NCBI GenBank assembly: GCA_009193035.1
Contig: SWDT01000002.1
Location: forward strand, 186,001 to 250,000
Length of the DNA stretch: 64,000 nucleotides
DNA from: Halicephalobus mephisto
Lineage: Eukaryota; Nematoda; Chromadorea; Rhabditida; Panagrolaimidae
Direction of reading: 5' to 3'
Shown: positions 44,530-56,335 of the stretch, one piece after another
Layout of the letters: each line of letters opens with the position of its first letter
Position numbering within the stretch: the first letter of the stretch is position 1
Made by a program: the position numbers and the translations under genes
The notes under the pieces: model-generated
Told to the model about the DNA's origin: nothing
Databases searched by the model: none
Seen by the model: only the letters and a program-made list of their open reading frames with translations

Positions 44530-44845
44530 TACTGTAACATAGTAATTAAATAAAGTTATTTCGATTTCTATAATACAGTAATATAGGAATCAAATAAAAT
44601 CATTTCGATTACTGTAATACAGTAATTAAATAAAATTATTTTGATTTCTATAATACAGTAATTGAATAAAATTATTTTGATTACTGTAATACTGTAATAC
44701 AGTAATTAAGTAAAGTTACTTTGATTTCTATAATACAGTAATTGAATAAAATCATTTCGATTTCTATAATACAGTAATTGAATAAAATCATTTTGATTAC
44801 TGTAATACAGTAATTAAGTAAAGTTACTTTGACTACTGTAAACAC
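44530..44845. repeat. tandem array, unit about 40 bp, AATACAGTAATTGAATAAA
   Basis: About eight units of TACAGTAATTGAATAAAATC plus ATTTCGATTTCTATAA, a clear expansion of the TACAGTA word common in this genome. Confidence 0.85.
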
Positions 44846-45114
44846 TTTTAAAAAAAGAATCAAAAATACCAAAAGATTCTTTAGTGTTATCTGTGAAAAA
44901 AATCCCGAAATAATTACAATTATAAAATTAATTTTAAAAAAATAAAAATTTTAAATTTAAAAGATTCTTGAATTTGGAATATTTTAAAAAATTTTGAATT
45001 TTTAAATATTTTAGAAAATTTTGGATTTTTAAATATTTAAAAAAATTTTGGATTTTTAAATATTTAAAAAAAATTTAAATCAAAGTTTATTTTCTTGTAA
45101 AAGATAGATTCACT

Positions 45115-45560
45115 TCTCCAAAATGAAAAAGTGATGATGACCCTCATCCGGAGAAGAATCCGTTTTCCGGAGAGAGTGACCTCGAATCCGAGTTTCGCTT
45201 GCGTAACGAGAATTCTCTTTCATCGGAAACTTTCGCTCTGACCTTCGCGCTCTTCTCTTTCGTCGGATGATGCCCTCTGGCGGGTCTTATTCAAGACAAA
45301 CTGGGTCACTGGGCTACGAGGTCGGACTTCCACCTGGAGGGCTTGAAACAAAAAGATAAGATTCTCGTTAAAGGGGTCGACTGTCCTCGAGTCCTGTTGT
45401 TTTCGGTTGATTCATTTCCTGAGGGGGCTTTCGGAAAAACGAAAAGAACAGGATAATCCGGCATTGACGCCAATCGACTTAAATAGAAGCCACCCTATCC
45501 ACCTTCCAGTCCTTAATCCGGGATTCCTCGACCAACAAGTTAGAAATCCTAAATCCCAAA
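45115..45560. other. GC-rich unique island, coding status unclear
   Basis: Roughly 450 nt of balanced composition inside A/T-rich DNA. Several frames on both strands are open for 40-60 codons with natural composition, among them an Arg/Ser-rich minus frame (SDSRSLSPENG) and a plus frame (GSYSRQTGSLGYEVGLPPGG). No start or consistent splice pair settles it. It is probably an exon or a functional non-coding block. Confidence 0.3.
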
Positions 45561-45599
45561 CTACACCAAATTTAAAAAAGCTGTTATTCAAGAAAAAAT

Positions 45600-46110
45600 T
45601 AATTAATTAAACTTTTCTAATCTGAAGCCTTTCCAAATTTAAAAAAAAAAACTGTTTTTTTAAATTTTTTGAAGAAAATTATTTTTTTTAGATTAAAAAA
45701 ATTTTTTTTAAAGAAATTTATTTTTTCATATTTTTAAAGAAAATTTATTTTTTAATATTTTTTTAGAAATTTATTCGAAAATAATTTAGAAAAATTTTTT
45801 TTTGAAGAAAATTATTTTTTAAAATTTTTTTGAAGAAAATTATTTTTTTTTTATTTTTTTGAAGAAAATTATTTTTTAAATTTTACTGAGGATATTTCGG
45901 CTGCTAAACCGGAAAACAGTTGATCGTCTAGACTACAGCATCGGAAATAGGCTTAGTTTATCGACCTTCTTAGAAGGCAAACCATTTTTGAATTTTTCTG
46001 GATATCTTTAATTCGGGGAAATGCATCTTAATATTCTATCGTTTTCGAGAAATAACATAACTGAAGCACATTATTTGGAACTAAAGCAAAAAAAAGTATT
46101 TAAAAATTAC
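45600..46110. other. A/T-rich spacer
   Basis: TTTTTGAAGAAAATTATTTT units (45650-45880), then 200 nt of non-repetitive sequence without an open frame. Confidence 0.5.
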
Positions 46111-46119
46111 AGATCAGTA

Positions 46120-47520
46120 AACAAGTTCAAAAAAATGAAATTGAACATCATTCGTGGCGGGACCATTGATTGAAGATTTGTCTTTAGAAAATAAAAAAAC
46201 TCAAAAGTACTGATCCCAGAACGACTGATATCCAAGTAGTTAGTAATATACTTCAAAATAAAAAATCAAATATCATCCGTGTCAGGACCATTGTTTGAAG
46301 ATTTGTCTTTAAAAAAATGAAAATAAATAGAAAACTCAAAAGTACTGATCCCAGAACGAATGATACCCAAGTAGTTAGTAACTTATTTGAATGTGGAAGA
46401 AATAATCAAATATCATTCGTGTCAGGACCATTGTTTGAAGATTTGTCTTTAAAAAAAAGAAAATTAAAAAAACTCAAAAGTACCGGTCCCAGAACGACTG
46501 ATATCCAAGTAGTTAATAACGTACTTCAAAATAAAAAATCAAATATCATTCGTGGCGGGACCATTGTTTAAACATATCATAAAAAACATGGAAAATTCCA
46601 AACGAAAAAGTAGCGATTCCGTCACGAATTGTGTTTAAAAAGAATAACCTAATTCAAAGAATGAAAACGAATCAAATATTGTGTCAGGATTACTTCTTGA
46701 AATGTATTTTCAGAGAACGAAAGTCACAGAAGACATCGAACGAGAGTATTGGTCCCACCACGAATAATTTTCAAAAAGTTATTAACTTAGTTAAAGGTGG
46801 AAGGTGAATTAAACATTTTTCGTGGCGGGACCACTACTGAAGTACATCTTTGGAAAATAAATGCCAAAATAATTACACAATTGAAAAATATAAGTCCTAT
46901 CACGAATGATATTTAAAGATTAAATTTCTGAACAAAAAAATGAATTAATTTTTTCGTGGCGGGACCACTACTGAAGTGCATATTTGGAAAATAAATGCCA
47001 AAAGAATTACACAATTGAAAAATATAAGTCCTATCACGAATAATATTTAAAGATTACTGTTCCTGGACAGAAAGATGAATTAATTTTTTCGTGGCGGGAC
47101 CATTACTCAAGTATATCTTTAGGAAGTAAAAATTGAAATTAACACAAAGTCAAAAAGTACTGGTTCTGTCGTGAATAACACTTAAAGATTACTGTTTCTG
47201 GACAAAAGCACGATTACTCATCGTTCGCGTCAGGACCACTACTTGGGACATATCATGAAAGAATGAACATCAACAAGTCCCTGGATGAAAAGCCTCTGAT
47301 CTCGTCACGAAAGACGCCTAAGACTAGTGACTAAGCTCAAGATCGAAAAATAAATCAAGAATCGTGTCAAGACCACAAAATTAAATTTATTTAAAAAAAT
47401 AAAATAAATTTCAAAAAATTACTGGTTTCAGAACGAATAATTTTTAAAAAATTATTAATCAAATTTTAAATTTTAAAAATAAACATCGTTCGTGTCAGGA
47501 CCTTTTCGGATTTTTCGATT
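46120..47520. repeat. degenerate array with CATTCGTGGCGGGACCA words, about 12 copies
   Basis: Units of 100-125 nt pair a CGTGGCGGGACCATT word with a GGTCCCAGAACGACTGAT word, related to the 12.5-13.1 kb array. Reading frames follow the repeat and are not genes. Confidence 0.75.
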
Positions 47521-47529
47521 TAAAAAAAA

Positions 47530-49050
47530 CCAAAATTGGTCCTCCAACGAAAATTGTTTTTTTTTATTTTGAAAATGAATAATTTCTAATTTTATTCAAA
47601 TTTATAAATTTTCTAATTTTATTCAAATTTATAAATTTTCTAATTTTAGTTCCATTAAAGGAAAAACGTCAATCTCAGGTGATTTCGAAAAGGAAATACA
47701 TTTTCCGTTCGAGAACCCTTGAGCGGATTTCTTTTTTTCTTAATGTCGATTAAAATTCCGTTATTTTTATACTTTTAAATTCAGTAAATGTTATAGTAAA
47801 TACCTATATACAAAAAATAAGTAATTATTAATTTATAAAAGTTTATTAAAAATTTTAAAAAATATTTTTTAAATAAAAAAAATAATATTTTTTAAATATA
47901 AAAAATAAAAAAATAATTTTTTTTAATTTTACAACAATTTAATAATTTTTTTTAATGTTACAAAAATTTAAAAATTATATTTTTTAAATATAAAAAATTA
48001 AAAATAATTTTTTTTAATTTTACAAAAAATTAAAAATTATATTTTATAAACATAAAAAATTAAGAATAATTTTTTTTAATTTTACAAAAAGTAAAAAAAT
48101 TATATTTTATAAATATAGAAATAAAAAAACAAAATTCGGAAGATTTTGAAACGGAAGATCCTCCCTACGAGATAATCCGCACTTGGCATTCGTCCTCAAT
48201 TACCTCATATCTTTATTGATGCAATATTTTTCGCTAATCTGCGTCATTTTTACCTTAAATCCCTGAATAATTTTATATTTCAGCTTTGGTTTTTAATAAA
48301 TTAATTGCCGAAGGGGAGAACAAGATTGAGGGTTTCTGACTCCCTATTTTTGCGTCAATCCGTATTTAAAAAAAATAAAAATAAAAAACTTTCATTATTA
48401 ATCTGTTTGTAGTTTTTTCTAAGAGCATCCCCTCTGGCAATTCCAATTTGGGAAATTACGTCGTCCATTGTCCCGGGATAATCTCTGACCCGGAGTTGTC
48501 AATATTTCGAAATCTTTGATATTTTCGATTTTCTTAAATTCTTAATTTTCTGACATTTCTGATTTTTTGATTTTCTTAAATTTTTAATTTTCTGATATTT
48601 TCGATTTTTTCCAAATTTTTAATTTTCTGACATCTTTGATTTTTCTATTTTTTCTAAATTTTTAATTTTCTGATTTTTCAATATTTTCGATTTTCTTAAA
48701 TTTTTAATTTTACGAAATTTTCAATTTTTTCTAAATTTTTAATTTTCTGACATTTCTGATTTTTCAATTTTTCAAAATTTTTAATTTTTCGAAATCTCCG
48801 ATTTTTTCTTAAATTTTTAATTTTCTGACATCTTTGATTTTTCAATTTTTCAAAATTTTTGATTATTCGAAATTTCCAATTTTGTTAAATTTTTAATTTT
48901 CTGACATCTTCTATTTTTTGAAATTTTTGATTTTTTCGAATTTGAATTAATTGGAAATTGGCAGTTCTGGATTTGAATTAAGAATTTGTTTTTATTTTAA
49001 AATTAAAAAATCAAATTTATTTCAAAGTTACTTTTTAAATTAAAAATGCA
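47530..49050. other. repeat-rich gene-free stretch
   Basis: A/T tracts to 48.1 kb. A small island at 48120-48330 has a 28-codon plus frame containing EDFETEDPPYEIIRTWHSSS. 48.5-48.96 kb is a TTTTAATTTTCTGACATTTC array. No gene can be supported. Confidence 0.5.
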
Positions 49051-49059
49051 CCGAAACTT

Positions 49060-49740
49060 GCCTCGGGCGATTTGGCAGCTGGGCCAGTTTTTCTTTGAAC
49101 TTAGTTCCGTGAAGGGTTTTTATGAAAATTGATGCGATATGGACTTCTTCTAACGACGGGGTAGGGGAATTTTTTAATGCTTTTTTGCCCAATGATATCC
49201 ACTAAATAGACAACGCTACAAAAAAATTCCAAAAATGACAGGAACCGCCTTAGTTGGGCCTTTCGCGGTGAGAGTTCGCATTCGATTCCATTTCAACTTT
49301 TTTCGAAGTTTTTATTTTTGGATTTTCGTTGTGAGACCGATGTAATTCAGATTTTCTTTAGAAGCAAAAGAAACAGAATTCCTTAGCACTTTTATCCAAC
49401 GATATCCACTATATGGACAACGCTACAAAATTTGATCTCAAAAGTAACAGAAATCATTACCTTCTTAGTAGGGACTTTCGCGGTGAGAGTTCGCATTTGA
49501 TTCCATTTCAGAAACCTTTTTCCAAGTTTTTATTTTTGGATTTTCGTTGTGAGACCGATGTAATTTAGGTTTTCTTTAACAGTGGATGAAACAGAATTCC
49601 TTAGCACTTTTATCCAAAGATATCCACTATATGGACAACGCTACAAAAAATTCCAAAAATGACAGAAACCTCCTTAGTAGGGCCTTTCGTGGTGGGAGTT
49701 CGCGTTTGGTTCCACCTCAAGAATCAAGTGAATCCGTTTG
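49060..49740. repeat. tandem array, unit about 235 bp, 3 copies
   Basis: Each copy has CGATATCCACTATATGGACA, ACGCTACAAAA, CCTTTCGCGGTGAGAGTTCG and a GGATTTTCGTTGTGAGACCG word. Moderate GC content and conservation distinguish it from the other arrays. Confidence 0.85.
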
Positions 49741-49819
49741 ATCTTGCTGTGTCGAAAAACCTGATATCATCTTATTTTTGATTTTTCGGAAATAAGCATC
49801 TTGTCTTTGGGGACGCTCC

Positions 49820-50660
49820 TGGATTGTCGTCTATGGAAGAAATTCCAAAAATTCATGGAAAGTTTCGGACTTTTTTGAATATACTGTATGCTTTTTGTAA
49901 TTTTGCAATAATAAAAAATAATAAATTTTATAGTTTTCGGTCTCAACTGGAAAATTTTCAGACATTCGTGTTGAGATTAATTTTTTGTAAATATTTTTGT
50001 TTTCAATAACAATTTCATTCAAAATGTGTTTTTTATTTCGAAATAGTCCAAAAATATGAAATTTTATAATTTTTAGTCTCAGCTGGAAATTTCTGAAATT
50101 CCTTCTAAGACCATTTTTCTGTTTTTTGTGGAAATTCTTTAATAATTTTATTTAGAATACTTTTTTTTATTTCGAAATAGTCCAAAAATATGAAATTTCA
50201 CCATTTGTGGTCTCAGCTGGAAATTTCTGAAATTCCCTTTGAGACCATTTTTCTGTTTTTTGTGGAAATTCTTTAATAATTTTATTCAAAATGTGTTTTT
50301 TATTTCGAAATAGTCTAAAAATATAAAATTTCTCCATTTGTGGTCTCAGCTGGAAATTTCTGAAATTCCTTCTAAGACCATTTTTTTAGAATTTCATCGT
50401 AAATTTTTATTTTTTATTAATGCAATTTTAGAATTTTACAAATTTGTATAAAATTCCGAATTTTAATTGGAAAATTTTTAAAATTTGTATAAAATTTTTT
50501 TTTGAATTTTTGTGAAAAAAATTGTTTTTGAACAACTTGATGATTGTACAACTGTGACTACGATATCCGATAAATATTTCGGAAAGTAAATAGATCACAT
50601 GATGTTGTTCAAATATAAAGGTTGATAGGTAGCCAAATGTTATCAAAAATGGAGGAAGAT
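49820..50660. repeat. tandem array, GGTCTCAGCTGGAAATTTCT, 4 copies
   Basis: Units of about 125 nt with ATTTCGAAATAGTCCAAAAA and CTGAAATTCCTTCTAAGACC. The right end (50.4-50.65 kb) is A/T-rich without a gene. Confidence 0.75.
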
Positions 50661-50669
50661 CAAAAAATG

Positions 50670-51640
50670 AAAAATGCTTTTTACTTTCGGACCATCTGTT
50701 CGGGGATGGTTTTCTGATCGATATCAGTCGTCTCTGAAAATTCCGTCTTGCGCAATCTGAACTTCATTTTCGAATCAATCCCATTCTGTTGAAAAAAAAT
50801 TATTTTTTTCATTTTCTTTCGTTTTTAATTTTTTTAAATTCAATTTCGTAGAAAATTTAAAAATTTCCGAAAATTTGAATTTTCTGAAGTACTTTGGAAA
50901 TTTTAAAAAACTTCTGGGAGATTCTTGGAATTTTATGGAGATTTTTAAAATCTGTTAAGAAAATTTGCAGTTTTCAAAAATTTTATAGAAACCTTCAGAA
51001 TCCAGTAGATGATTCTGAATTTTTCTAGAAGCTCTTGGAAACTTCTTTGGCTTTTTAGAATCTCATGAAGACTTCCAGAAATTTATGAGAACCTTCAGAA
51101 TCTAATAGATAATTTCTGAAGCTTTTAAAAATCTCAGAAATTTTGAAAGCTTTCTAAAACTTCTTGAAAACTTCTGAGATTTTCCAGAATCTCATGAAGA
51201 CTTCCAGAAATTTATGAGAACCTTCAGAATATAGTAGATAATTTCTGAAGTTTTTAAAAATCTCAGAAATTTTGAAAACTTTCTAAAACTTCTTGAAAAC
51301 TTCTGAAATTTTCTAGAATCTCATGAGGACTTCCAAAAATTTATGAGAACCTTCAGAATATAGTAGATAATTTCTGAAATCTTCGAAAACTTCATAGGAA
51401 CTTTCAAAATTTTACAGAAGTTCCTGAAACTAAAATTTCGTTGAAATTTTTAGAATTTCCTAATTTTTTCTAAAATCCTACAAAAACTTTTAGAATTTTC
51501 TAATTTTTTCTAAAATCCTACAAAAACTTTTAGAATTTTCCAGAATCCAGGGAAAATTTTGAAAAACAATATCTAAATTGTTTTTTGAACATTCGTGTTT
51601 AAATAATTTCGTAACAAAATTTATTTTTAATTTTAGAATA
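50670..51640. repeat. degenerate AGAACCTTCAGAATCTAGTA array
   Basis: Units of about 120 nt at 50.98-51.40 kb (AATTTATGAGAACCTTCAGA, GAAAACTTCTGAGATTTTCC), upstream of the BTB gene. Confidence 0.65.
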
Positions 51641-51680
51641 ATATTTTTAAATTTTTTTGAAAATTAATTTTTCAGAAAAA

Positions 51681-53735
51681 ATGGTGATCGACTTTACTCA
51701 GCCGAGTCAATTGAGACGATTTGAGCTGATCGTGGAAGGAAAAAAACTCTTCGTCAACCAGCATTACATGGCCGAATTGTCGCCGTACTTCTTGGCGTTG
51801 TGTTTCCAGCCTGGATTCAGAGAGGCAGAAGAGGGCAGAGTCGAGTTGGTCGATGTTTCCTTCGACGACATGCACGAATTACTCCACAACATCTGTCCCA
51901 ATGATGACTTCATGATCGAATCTAAAATTTCAGGTTGACTTTTATTCTAGTCCTTTTGACTTTCTTATCAAATCTCCACATCTCTTCTCAAATTCCAATA
52001 TTTGTCTTCAATTTCCAATATCTCTTCCCAAATCCCTACATTTCTCTTCAACCTGTAATATCTCTTTTAAAATTCCGATATCTCTCTTCAAACTCCAATA
52101 TCTCTTCTTAATTTCCGATATTTCTCTTCAATTTCCAATATTTGTCTTCAATTTCCAATATCTCTTCCCAAATCCCTACATTTCTCTTCAAACTGTAATA
52201 TCTCTCTTAAAATTTCAATATTTCTCTTCAAACTCCAATATCTCTTTTCAATTTCCAATATCTATTCCCAAATCCCTACATTTCTCTTCAATTTCCAATA
52301 TTTCTCTTCAAATTTCCACATTTTCTTCAAATCTCTATATCTCTCTTCAAATCATCATATTTCTTTCCAGATTTCCACATCTCTCAAAAAATGCCCATAT
52401 TTCTCTTCAAATCCCCACATCTCTTTCTAGATCCCATATCTTTTCCCAAATCCCCACATCTCTCTTCAAATCTTTATCGTTTCTTCTGATCAAATATCCC
52501 TTTCTGATTTTCAAGTTTTTTTTCTAGTATCTTTTCGAACATTTTTTCGTTCTTAAATATTTTTTTACAAATTTTTATTTAGATTTTTTAAATATTTTTT
52601 TACAATTTTTTATTTTAGTTTTTAAATACTTTTTTACAATTTATTTCAATTTTTTAAATACTTTTTTACAATGTTTTACTTTGTCTTTTAAATCCCCTTC
52701 TGACATCTGGATTTGCAGCCGCGAACTTCGCCCTTTTGACTCATCTGTCGAGTCGACTTCTCTTGACTAACCTCAGAAGAGAACTTGAAAAATGTATTTC
52801 CTCTGATTCTGCCATTGAGGCCTGGGTTTCTGATTCCACCACTTCTGCTCAACTCGTTGAAATGACGGTGGAAATTATTGCTGCAGGATTCGACGATGAA
52901 TCCGTCAACGTTCTGTGTAAACAACTCGCGAAAAAGGATCAGATTGAAGTAAATGAACTTGTTCAAAAAATTCCACAAGAATACAAAATCATAATCGAGC
53001 CTAAAATTCAAGGATATGTAAGTTTTTAAAAATTAATTTTTTAATTTTTTTTAAAAATTTATTTTTTAATTATTTTAAAAATTTATTTTTTAATTTTTTT
53101 TAAATTTATTTTTTAATTTTTTTTAAAAATTAATTTTAAAATTTTCTTTAAAAATTTATTTTTTAATTATTTTTAAAATAGATACTTTTACAAAATTTTT
53201 GCAAATTTCAATTTTGGAAAAATTCTGAAAATTTTTAAAGGTTTCAGAATCTTTAAAATTTTAAATAATTTTGAATTTTTTGGGAAAACTTTGAAGTTTT
53301 CAGAAGTTTAATGAATTCTGGAAATTTTCAAAGATTCCACAAAATTCTTGAATTCCAAAACCTTCCATGAAAATTTCGGAATTTCCATACACTTTTGTTG
53401 TATTTTGGAAATTTTCAAAAATTTTAGAATTTTCCACAGAATTCTGAAAAAAATCTTCCCGAAATCCTAAAAATTATAAAATTCTAAAAATTATAATATT
53501 CTAAAAATCACAAAATCCTAAAAACTACGAAATTCTAAAAATTATGAAATTCTAAAAATCACGAAATTATAAAAACTATGAAATTCTAAAAATCACGAAA
53601 TCCTAAAAAGTACGAAATTTTGTTTTTAAAAATAAATAAATTAATTACTTCCAGGTTCAGTATTTCAAACTAACGTCCACATGTCATCAACTCCAGCGGC
53701 CGATGGAGCACTTTCATAAACGTTTATTTTTCTAA
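51681..53735 (+). CDS. BTB/POZ-domain protein
   Basis: Three exons, join(51681..51933, 52719..53017, 53655..53735), give 633 nt and 210 residues, all in frame. A TTTTTCAG ends 6 nt before the ATG, a probable trans-splice site. Residues 10-85 are a BTB fold (RRFELIVEGKKLFVNQHYMA, then SPYFLALCF and VSFDDMHELLHNI). Exon 2 supplies the following helical region (NFALLTHLSSRLLLTNLRRE). Nematode BTB proteins often act as substrate adaptors for CUL-3 ubiquitin ligases, and that role is inferred here. The protein is short, with no MATH or Kelch domain. The 785-nt first intron is filled by a CTCTTCAAATTCC minisatellite. Confidence 0.85.
51960..52490. repeat. pyrimidine-rich minisatellite in BTB intron 1
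   Basis: About 22 units of roughly 24 nt, AATATCTCTCTTCAAATTTCC and variants. The coding strand is almost purine-free apart from A. Confidence 0.85.
53018..53654. repeat. AT-rich BTB intron 2 with CTAAAAATCACGAAAT array
   Basis: 53.46-53.62 kb has eight copies of ATTCTAAAAATCACGAA (17 nt). The rest is A/T tracts. Confidence 0.7.
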
Positions 53736-53944
53736 AAAATCAAAAATTTACTTCCGGTTGTTTTGTGTACTCAACTGAATCCTGTAAATACTTTGTTTTT
53801 TTCCAAAGTGTACATAATTGATTTTTTATAAAATCTTGACTAAAGTGAAAGCATATCTGTGGTCTTTGTCGAATTTGGGTCCACCAGATTTAAGACGGGA
53901 ATTTTGGAGGGATTTGCTGACCGAAGAACAGGCCTAAGGGGGCT

Positions 53945-55876
53945 TCAGATGGCGGCGTTGAGACCGTTGGAGGTGATCACCAGGGGGGACTCGATGTCGT
54001 TGGGGACCGGTTGACTGTAGAAGGAGACGCCGTTGTAGATGCCCTGGGGGAAGTAGTAGTTGTGGCACCCCGGGAAGGGAGCCACATAATGGGGTACGTA
54101 ATGATGGGGTAATTCGTACCTTTCGCATCCGAATTGCTGGTTACTCAAGTGGCTGTGTCTCGGACTTCTTTGGGAGGTCCGTTTTCCGCGGATTTTCTTC
54201 CTGGATTTCTCACCAGATTCTTGAATTTCTTCTTTTTCGATTTTCGGAGATTGTTGACCTCTTTGTCGACGTCTGACTTCAATGGCACTTGTGGAGGCCG
54301 TGGGGGAATCGGAGTCGGGGTAGTAGTGGACCTTCACTCGCCACTTCTGACGGACCCCGACGGTCTCTACCAACCCCAACTCCTGGGGGTCCACCTCCCA
54401 GTGCCTGAAGCCCTCCCTGTTGTTCCTCTCGATGGCCTCGGCCCAGAGTTGCTGGTACCGTTGGCGTTCGGCGTTCGAGAAACAAGGAAGGGCCTGGGTT
54501 CTGTGGTAGCAATGGTACAGTTTCCTAAAATCCGAAAATTTCTTCAAAATAGTCGTCGAATCACGTTTGGACGGAGTATGGAGAACAACGACACACCACT
54601 TATTCAATTGATCCGTCACCTACAATCAGTGGATTAATCGATAAAATCATCAATTTTGTTTGAATTTTAAAATTTACGATTTTCGATGAAAATGGAGAAA
54701 TTCAATGGTCCTCCGATCGATGTTCCATCATTGGTCAAATAGAAAAAAAATAAATAATCATACTATTATGAATGTTAGAAAGTTTTACGAAACCGTCTGA
54801 GCACGAATTTTCGAAAAAAAAATGTGAAAATTTAAAATAAAAAAATTCAAAATTTTCGAATTCCCGCCAAAAGGGCGAGTGGAAGCGAAAAAACGGAAAA
54901 CTCGGCAATTCGTTTCTCTTTTACCTAAATTTTAGGATTTCCTAAACACTTTATATCGAGATTACTTTTTAAAATTTTATTATTTTTACAATTATAACTT
55001 CCAGAAATTAAATAAAAATTTTCAAAAATTAAATTAAAATTTTAAATAAAAATTTAAAACAGCGCGAGTCAATTTGCCAAGTTTTCCATTTTTTTACTTT
55101 TACTCGCTCTCTTCGCGGGAATTTAAAAATTCAAAATTCATCAAGATTTTCTATTTTTTTACTTTTACTCGCTTTTTTCGCGGGAATTTAAAAATTTAAA
55201 AAGCATCAAAAATTTTAAAAATCCCAAAACTGTCCCGAGTTTTTAGAAACTTTTAAACTGTCCTAAAAATAAACAAAGCGAGTGAGAACAGCGCGAGGCG
55301 ATTTGCCAGATTTTCCATTTTTTTACTTCTACTCGCTCTTTTCGCGGGAATTCAAAAATTTGAAAAAAAATAAAATCTTTTTTAACTTGATATTTTTTAA
55401 ATAAAACAAACCTGAATACTGAGTTCATCCGCAGGAATCTTGAAAAATTCGGAAATCCTGGTAATCATCAGGCCGTTGGCGACGTGGGCCTGAGGGATGC
55501 ACTTGAAGACGACGCATTTTTCGCGTTCTTGTTTTGACCGGTCTTCTGTGGATTCCCCGACGTTTCTACTTTCAGAGATGCTAAATCTCGACAATTGAGA
55601 CTTCAAAGAATCCACTTCGGCTTCGAGTTTTTTGACTTTGCATTGGAGGAGGACTTCTGTCGAAGGAGAATCCTGAATTTCCTCTTCTTCGACTTTTTCG
55701 TTTTGTCTTTCTGGATCTTCTGGAGGAACAGAGTTGGTAGAAACAGAGCACGTGTTTCCAGAAGCGGTTTCCGAAGCGTTGCTGACGTCATCGCGGACTT
55801 CTTCGATGAACCCGCATTTGGAATTCAGATCGACCCCAGAGTTGTTGTTTTCATCAAAAATCGGTTCTTTGGCCAT
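53945..55876 (-). CDS. 379-residue coiled-coil protein with RRM-like core
   Basis: Two exons, complement(join(53945..54619, 55412..55876)), join in phase 0 to give 379 residues. ATTTCAG ends 2 nt before the ATG, a likely trans-splice site. Residues 1-75 are acidic and disordered. About 78-103 form a short coiled coil (LLQCKVKKLEAEVDSLKSQL). About 120-185 are an alpha/beta unit spanning the junction (KCVVFKCIPQAHVANG, then WCVVVLHTPSKRDSTTILKK) that looks like a divergent RNA-recognition fold. The next part is Trp/Arg-rich, then comes a basic Lys/Arg stretch and a Tyr/Pro/His-rich tail. The coiled coil plus RRM order is also that of LINE ORF1 proteins, but no reverse transcriptase is nearby. 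Family not assigned. The 792-nt intron carries TTCCCGCG repeats. Confidence 0.65.
54855..55345. repeat. TTCCCGCG dispersed repeat, one direct and three inverted copies
   Basis: One copy at about 54862 (GAATTCCCGCCAAAAGGGCG) and inverted copies near 55070-55125, 55150-55190 and 55280-55350 (TTTACTTTTACTCGCTCTCT, then TCGCGGGAATT). Each also has a TTTGCCAAGTTTTCCATTTT word. The same family lies upstream of the NCK-like gene. Confidence 0.75.
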
Positions 55877-55879
55877 TTC

Positions 55880-56335
55880 TGAAATAGTACAAAATTGGAA
55901 GAATCAATTGATCCAGAAAAGAAAAGACAAAGCAAATGATCGTTTTTCAAGCTGTCGTGTCTCGTTCCCTCGGGGCTGTCGCACCTTTCATTTTGAAAAG
56001 TGCTTTCAAAAACGTCTTTCTTGGGAATAAGACCACTTTCGGACGCTTGGAACCAAAAAGTAAAACCAATCAAAAAAGACTTGATCAAAAAGAATCTCGA
56101 CAAATTAAGAAAAGAGAAAGCAGTGCGCAGTCGAGGTCGTCATCACCGAGGGCCTGAGTGTAAACAGTTTTGAGGCAAAATCGGGAAAGAGCGACATATC
56201 CATCTTTAGCGTCACCGAGATGCTGCACTTAGCTAACCATCGACCCGGTCCCCCCCCGCGAGGACGGAACTATCCTCGCTCACTCAGGGACAAATTTAGG
56301 AACAAACTTGGATTGCGAACCCACGAACACTCCCG
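55880..56335. other. unique upstream region
   Basis: A 73-codon Ser/Lys-rich plus frame (55936-56157) lacks splice support. 56215-56290 is GC-rich with a run of eight C and a perfect hairpin, GCGAGGA and TCCTCGC around an 8-nt loop (near 56260). It is probably promoter or leader sequence of the 379-residue gene, or a small structured RNA. Confidence 0.35.

Noticed and set aside
54134..54637. 167-codon plus-strand frame
   Set aside because: Antisense shadow of the second exon of the 379-residue gene, which has splice and trans-splice support on the minus strand.
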